Part shown: piece after piece, positions 60,514 to 64,000 of the stretch
Numbering within the stretch: position 1 is the stretch's first letter
Layout of the letters: the number at the start of each line of letters is the position of its first letter
Assembly: GCA_036825655.1 (NCBI GenBank)
Contig: DAISXU010000001.1
Coordinates: 1-64,000 of the forward strand
Reading direction: 5' to 3'
From: JALQTD01 sp036825655
GTDB lineage: Bacteria > Bacteroidota > Bacteroidia > Flavobacteriales_D > Sanyastnellaceae
DNA: 64,000 nt
Translations under genes and position numbers: made by a program
The notes under the pieces: generated by a model
The model's database searches: none
The model's input: the letters and a program-made list of their open reading frames with translations, nothing else
Told to the model about the DNA's origin: nothing

Positions 60514-61765
60514 GAATGTAAAGTTTTTGGCCTACCCGAATCATGGAACCTGTTATGCCGTTCCACTCCTTCAATTGCTGAACGCTCACCCCGTATCGAT
60601 TCGCAATTGCACCGAGCACGTCACCACTTTTCACTCGGTAAACCACCGGTTCTGGAGCAAAGACAATTTCAGGCGTTTTCTCTGATTCAAAATTCAACAT
60701 CCGTTGTTCAAAGGCAAGGAACGATGGAACCAACTCCAAGGGCAATCGCAAAGGCCAATGCTCCGGCGGACCTGGTAAAATGTTCTGTCGGTACATGGGG
60801 TTCAACCGCGCAATCGACGCCTCACTCAATGGAAGTTCCGATGCAATTTGATCAAAACGCATCACGGCGCGAACCTCGATGGTGTCCGTCTCAGACAAGC
60901 TAGGCAAGGGGTCTGTTGGAAAGATGTTGTGCTCCGCATGGAAATTCATCAAGTACGCGACAGCCATGAACGCGGGAACGTAACCGCGAGTTTCAGAGGG
61001 CAACCACCTTCTGATTTCCCAATAGGTCTGCTTTCCTCCACTGCGACGAATGGCCTTGTTTACATTTCCCGGACCCGCATTGTACGCCGCAAGAGCCAGG
61101 TACCAATCCCCATACATGCCATGCAGGCGGCTCAGGTATCGGCAAGCGGCGTCGGTGCTTCTCACTGGGTCCTTTCGCTCATCGATGTAGCTGTCCACCC
61201 TAAGTCCCATGAATTTTGCTGTGCCATACATGAATTGCCAAAGCCCCGTAGCACCCGCATGAGAGCGGGCAACAGGATTGAGCGCGCTCTCCACGATAGG
61301 CAGGTACTTGAGTTCCAACGGCAAATCGTACCGATCCAAAGCCTCCTCAAACAAGGGAAAGTAAAACTCCTTTCTGCCCAACATTTCGCCGAGGTGATTC
61401 CTTCTCCTCGAAGCATAAAAACCAATGCGGTCCTGAACCATTGGATTCCAAGAAAAATCCAGGGGTGTTTCCGCATCTAGAACTTTCATTCTATTCTGAA
61501 TCATCTCCTGATTCAGAGCGGGAACGCCGTCAGAATCAAACCCGCGAATGTTCCAAATGGCCGTGTCAACAGTGACGCAGCTCATTTCACTGCACCAATC
61601 GAACCACACCTCATCCCAAATCATCCAAGAACTGTCCGGCACCCACTCTTCAGCAGCTGAAGTTCCCAAGGAATCCAAAAGAGGTGGATCAACACCAACC
61701 GAGTCCAGCGGGTGGACCAACGACTGCAGTGTCAGCGCACTCACGAACAGGGCCGAAGAATGCAT
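60491..61765 (-). CDS. Membrane-bound lytic transglycosylase D-like protein with LysM domain
   Basis: 424-residue cell-wall enzyme. The SLT lysozyme-like domain is in the middle: KYLPIVESALNP (catalytic Glu), SHAGATGLWQFM, and DWYLALAAYNAGPGNVNKAI. A single C-terminal LysM domain (YRVKSGDVLGAIANRYGVS to LYIHADP) binds peptidoglycan. N-terminal signal sequence; no lipobox. It breaks glycan strands to make 1,6-anhydromuropeptides. It begins directly after the tatA stop (TGA-ATG, no gap). Confidence 0.93.
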   Translation of the reverse strand: MHSSALFVSALTLQSLVHPLDSVGVDPPLLDSLGTSAAEEWVPDSSWMIWDEVWFDWCSEMSCVTVDTAIWNIRGFDSDGVPALNQEMIQNRMKVLDAETPLDFSWNPMVQDRIGFYASRRRNHLGEMLGRKEFYFPLFEEALDRYDLPLELKYLPIVESALNPVARSHAGATGLWQFMYGTAKFMGLRVDSYIDERKDPVRSTDAACRYLSRLHGMYGDWYLALAAYNAGPGNVNKAIRRSGGKQTYWEIRRWLPSETRGYVPAFMAVAYLMNFHAEHNIFPTDPLPSLSETDTIEVRAVMRFDQIASELPLSEASIARLNPMYRQNILPGPPEHWPLRLPLELVPSFLAFEQRMLNFESEKTPEIVFAPEPVVYRVKSGDVLGAIANRYGVSVQQLKEWNGITGSMIRVGQKLYIHADPSTL

Positions 61766-61927
61766 TCAGTCTTCCTTGATTCGGTCGTTGTCCTCTTTGT
61801 TGGTGGCGTCCTTGAATTCCTTCACACCTCGCCCTAAGCCGCGCATGAGTTCAGGGATTTTCTTTCCACCAAACAACAAAAGAACAACCAGTAAAATCAG
61901 TACTATTTGATAGGGTCCGGGAGTCAT
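61766..61927 (-). CDS. tatA: Sec-independent translocase subunit TatA/E
   Basis: A 53-residue gene read from the sequence. It begins MTPGPYQIVLILLVVLLLFG, giving one membrane helix, then the hinge motif FGGKKIPELMRGLGRGVKEF, typical of TatA with its phenylalanine-glycine turn and amphipathic helix, and a charged tail (ATNKEDNDRIKED). It forms the pore-like part of the Tat pathway for folded proteins. No tatC is in the window. It sits 60 bases after panC and is joined to the transglycosylase gene without a gap. Confidence 0.9.
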   Translation of the reverse strand: MTPGPYQIVLILLVVLLLFGGKKIPELMRGLGRGVKEFKDATNKEDNDRIKED

Positions 61928-61987
61928 GGCCTCAAAATTTCGTGCAAGTTCTGAAGAAATGTCGCTTCATCCATCAATATTAACGAA

Positions 61988-62863
61988 TCATCGACATACA
62001 CAGTGATTGTCCAAGAGCCTAACCCCCCCGATTGTAGCTGCTAGGATGGCAAAACCCAGGCCTTTCGACCCTTCATCCCAAGGAGAAAAAGCAGTGCTTT
62101 CCACCAAATCCAAATACGCCAACTCCACTCCCGCTAGAGCACTGATTTTCGCCCTTCCCCATGTTAGGCATTCATTCGGGTCTTGCCCTTGGCGAATTCG
62201 CTCCTCCATGTTAAATAAGGTTTGGGAAAGTCCTAAAGCCAAATTCCGAGCCTCCGGGGTCAAGCGAGCATTGCGAGAACTCAAAGCAAGGCCATCGACG
62301 TCTCGAATCAAAGGACAGCCTAAAATGTCAATGTCAGGGTGCCTTTCGCTCACCAGCCTTCGAACCACCGCTAACTGCTGCAGGTCTTTCTCACCAAAAT
62401 ACGCTCTATTTGGCCTCACTGCCTGAAAAAGCAAGTCCACCACCGCCACTACACCATCAAAATGCCCTGGGCGATCCGCCGCTTCCCACTTGCTTGTGAG
62501 GTCGCCATAATTCACCGGCTCAACAGCTGGCCTGTCGCGGTAAATTTCATCCACACTGGGCATGAAAACAGCATGGGCCCCTGCCGATAAAGCCACTTCG
62601 AGGTCCTCCTCTGGTGTTATGGGGTATTGATTGAAGTCTTGCTCCGCATTGAACTGGGTGGGGTTGACAAAAATGCTAACAATCACCCGCCCACACTCCT
62701 TGGCCGCTTCCTGAATAAGTGTGGCGTGGCCCGCATGCAATGCGCCCATGGTGGGAACAAAGCCAACCTCATGCCCATTTTCTTTCTGCATTCGGATCCA
62801 CGCTCCGACATCTGAAACGGTCTTTAGTACAGAAAGGGAAATCGTCTGTTTTCCTTGATTCAT
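61988..62863 (-). CDS. panC: Pantoate--beta-alanine ligase
   Basis: Makes pantothenate (vitamin B5) from pantoate, beta-alanine and ATP. Motifs: VPTMGALHAGHATLI (the HIGH-type site), IFVNPTQFN, a Y-GEKDLQQL stretch and RDVDGLALSSRNARL. 291 aa, normal. The ATG at 62863 fits the family start; the open frame continues upstream to 62941 but crosses the promoter of the divergent gene. panD is not in the window. Confidence 0.95.
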   Translation of the reverse strand: MNQGKQTISLSVLKTVSDVGAWIRMQKENGHEVGFVPTMGALHAGHATLIQEAAKECGRVIVSIFVNPTQFNAEQDFNQYPITPEEDLEVALSAGAHAVFMPSVDEIYRDRPAVEPVNYGDLTSKWEAADRPGHFDGVVAVVDLLFQAVRPNRAYFGEKDLQQLAVVRRLVSERHPDIDILGCPLIRDVDGLALSSRNARLTPEARNLALGLSQTLFNMEERIRQGQDPNECLTWGRAKISALAGVELAYLDLVESTAFSPWDEGSKGLGFAILAATIGGVRLLDNHCVCR

Positions 62864-62875
62864 CGAGGGTTTCGC

Positions 62876-62906
62876 TTGGATAATGCTGAAAAAATGCTTA
62901 CTTTTG
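62876..62906 (+). promoter_or_regulatory. Promoter of the glycogen-synthase-like gene
   Basis: TTG at 62876-62878, a 20-base spacer, and TACTTTTG at 62899-62906 match the Bacteroidota consensus (TTG-N17-23-TAnnTTTG). Transcription from about 62914 gives a 20-base leader to the ATG at 62934 and rules out the in-frame ATG at 62883, which lies upstream of the -7 element. Confidence 0.7.
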
Positions 62907-62933
62907 TTGTGGTCGGTCCTCAAGTCAAGAAGT

Positions 62934-63764
62934 ATGAGCAAGTCAAGGATTTTGTATGTGTCGCAGCACGTGGTTCCATTCCTCCCCGCGACACAGATGA
63001 GTAGTGTAAGTAGAAACCTACCTCAGGGTGTCCACGAAAAGGGCAGAGAAATCCGAGTCTTTACTCCTCGTTTTGGCAAAATTAATGAACGTCGTCATCA
63101 ATTGCACGAGGTGATTCGCCTCTCGGGCATGAATTTAAGTGTCGACGACACGGATCATCCCCTCATCATCAAAGTCGCATCCATTCCCACAGCGCGAATG
63201 CAAGTGTACTTCATCGACAACGAGAGCTATTTCAAGCGGAAGTTCGTTCTTCGTGACGGTGAAGGAAAGCTCTTCGCAGACAACGACGAACGTGCCATTT
63301 TCTTCGTGCGTGGCGTGTTGGAAACCGTGAAGAAACTCGGTTGGGCACCCGACATCATTCACTGCAGTGGTTGGATGGCCAACCTCATGCCGGCCTACCT
63401 TAAGGACGTTTACAAGGACGATCCGTATTTCGCCAACAGCAAGGTGGTTTGCAGCATCTACGATGAAGGTTTTGAAGGGGCTTTAAATAGCAGAATGGCT
63501 GAGAAAATCACGCAAGACGGGGTGAAATCTGACACAATTGCCGCCATTCAGGAGCCAACCTTTGATAACCTCAATGCGCTGGCCATTGAGCATGCCGACG
63601 GAATCATTGTTGGGTCTGAAAACCTTGATTCCCAGTCCCTTAACATGATTGAAGAGCGTGATGTGCCGACCATGAGGTACCACGGAGAGGAGGGGTATGT
63701 AGCGGACATAAACAATTTTTACGATACAATTCTCGAGGGAAAGACTGAGGCTGTCGCGGAATAA
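62934..63764 (+). CDS. Glycogen/starch synthase N-terminal domain protein (GT5 fold)
   Basis: 276 residues that match only the N-terminal half of glycogen synthases: ILYVSQHVVPFLP, VFTPRFGKINERRHQLHEV, FADNDERAIFFVRGVLE and WAPDIIHCSGWM near residue 140. The second GT-B domain, with the ADP-glucose site, is absent, so it is unlikely to be a full synthase. Its shape and its place between panC and a DUF4270 gene recur in Bacteroidota as I recall; the true role is unknown. It is divergent from panC with its own promoter. Confidence 0.8.
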   Translation: MSKSRILYVSQHVVPFLPATQMSSVSRNLPQGVHEKGREIRVFTPRFGKINERRHQLHEVIRLSGMNLSVDDTDHPLIIKVASIPTARMQVYFIDNESYFKRKFVLRDGEGKLFADNDERAIFFVRGVLETVKKLGWAPDIIHCSGWMANLMPAYLKDVYKDDPYFANSKVVCSIYDEGFEGALNSRMAEKITQDGVKSDTIAAIQEPTFDNLNALAIEHADGIIVGSENLDSQSLNMIEERDVPTMRYHGEEGYVADINNFYDTILEGKTEAVAE

Positions 63765-63780
63765 CGGAACTTCGCGCCCC

Positions 63781-64000
63781 ATGAGGAAGTTCTGCACACG
63801 CCTAACCTCGGCAGCCATGGCCGTATTGATTGGAGGATTGGCCATTCTCACAAGTTGCACGCGACCGGAGACGACCATTGGTCTGGATTTACAATCCCCT
63901 GGAGACTTGCTTACGGCGTATCAAACCGACACCTTCGAGGTGAGACTCACCACCCTAAGGGAGGATAGCCTCGAAACAGACAACCTGAGCACTGCCGTGC
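63781..64000 (+). CDS. DUF4270 lipoprotein (5' part, cut by the window end)
   Basis: Open from ATG 63781 through the last base. The 73 visible residues have a lipoprotein signal (lipobox LTSC near residue 26) and the ETTIGLDLQSPGDLLTAY segment typical of DUF4270, a Bacteroidota family of surface or periplasmic lipoproteins. It starts 16 bases after the glycogen-synthase-like gene, so they are probably co-transcribed. Function unknown. Confidence 0.85.
   Translation, partial: MRKFCTRLTSAAMAVLIGGLAILTSCTRPETTIGLDLQSPGDLLTAYQTDTFEVRLTTLREDSLETDNLSTAV

Noticed and set aside
62883..62933. Upstream ATG extension of the glycogen-synthase-like protein
   Set aside because: This ATG lies before the -7 promoter element at 62899-62906, and the added residues do not match the family.
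1..64000. CRISPR arrays, insertion sequences, prophage or defence systems
   Set aside because: No regular spacer-repeat pattern, transposase, integrase, terminal inverted repeats, phage structural gene or restriction enzyme was found on either strand.

Overview
This window looks like the chromosome of an aquatic member of the Bacteroidota, probably Flavobacteriales or a close relative. The evidence is: type IX secretion (T9SS) C-terminal sorting domains of both kinds (type B at 21550-25509; type A at 36301-37836 and 55972-58443), several protein families I know mainly from Bacteroidota (DUF6495-, DUF4296-, DUF4837- and DUF4270-like, HU-CCDC81/SPOR), -7 promoter elements of the TAnnTTTG type, and few Shine-Dalgarno-like sites. 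Base composition is near 50% G+C in the stretches I counted, and coding density is very high: genes are packed with ATGA overlaps and no gene-free stretch exceeds 300 bases. The order assignment is inference, as there is no rRNA gene here.

Layout. 1-6212: gltX-folB, then the DNA-repair nuclease pair sbcD-sbcC (with a 10-N assembly gap). 6209-10062 (minus): bifunctional penicillin-binding protein, then both subunits of a 3-oxoacid CoA-transferase. 10193-12969: RseP site-2 protease and a cation/proton antiporter, converging on dprA. 14079-19841: TonB-dependent receptor, kdsB, an S9 oligopeptidase lipoprotein and a DUF6495-like protein, all coupled by 4-base overlaps. 19834-26582 (minus): gpsA, a 1.3-kilo-residue T9SS surface protein, an HU/SPOR protein and a HAD hydrolase. 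26705-31742: glyS, pgk, and an Lrp-type regulator divergent from a trans-sulfuration PLP enzyme. 31746-33713 (minus): pssA-purS-lipoprotein. 33792-33904: tRNA-Cys with its terminator.

33975-36059 (minus) holds the most unusual gene: one 694-residue protein that joins a complete lycopene beta-cyclase (CrtY-like) to a complete Brp/Blh beta-carotene 15,15'-dioxygenase. If both halves work, one polypeptide converts lycopene through beta-carotene to retinal, the chromophore of microbial rhodopsins. No other carotenoid gene and no rhodopsin gene lies in the window.

36301-64000: CotH-like surface protein, an unknown helical protein, a TonB C-terminal protein, an RhlE-type RNA helicase with a structured leader and a frameshifted tail, envelope proteins, yraN, an RluB-type pseudouridine synthase whose catalytic Asp is replaced by Glu, a coupled operon of polyprenol-phosphate glycosyltransferase, dihydroorotase and DUF4296-like lipoprotein, uvrC, a six-gene minus-strand operon (slyD, thiL, asnB, glycosyltransferase, nitronate monooxygenase, DCC protein), an M1 peptidase, an envelope operon (panC, tatA, LysM transglycosylase, DUF4837- and Ycf48-like lipoproteins), a short glycogen-synthase-like protein and the start of a DUF4270 lipoprotein cut by the window end. 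Most of the window is housekeeping and envelope biogenesis. I see no prophage, insertion sequence, CRISPR array or defence island.
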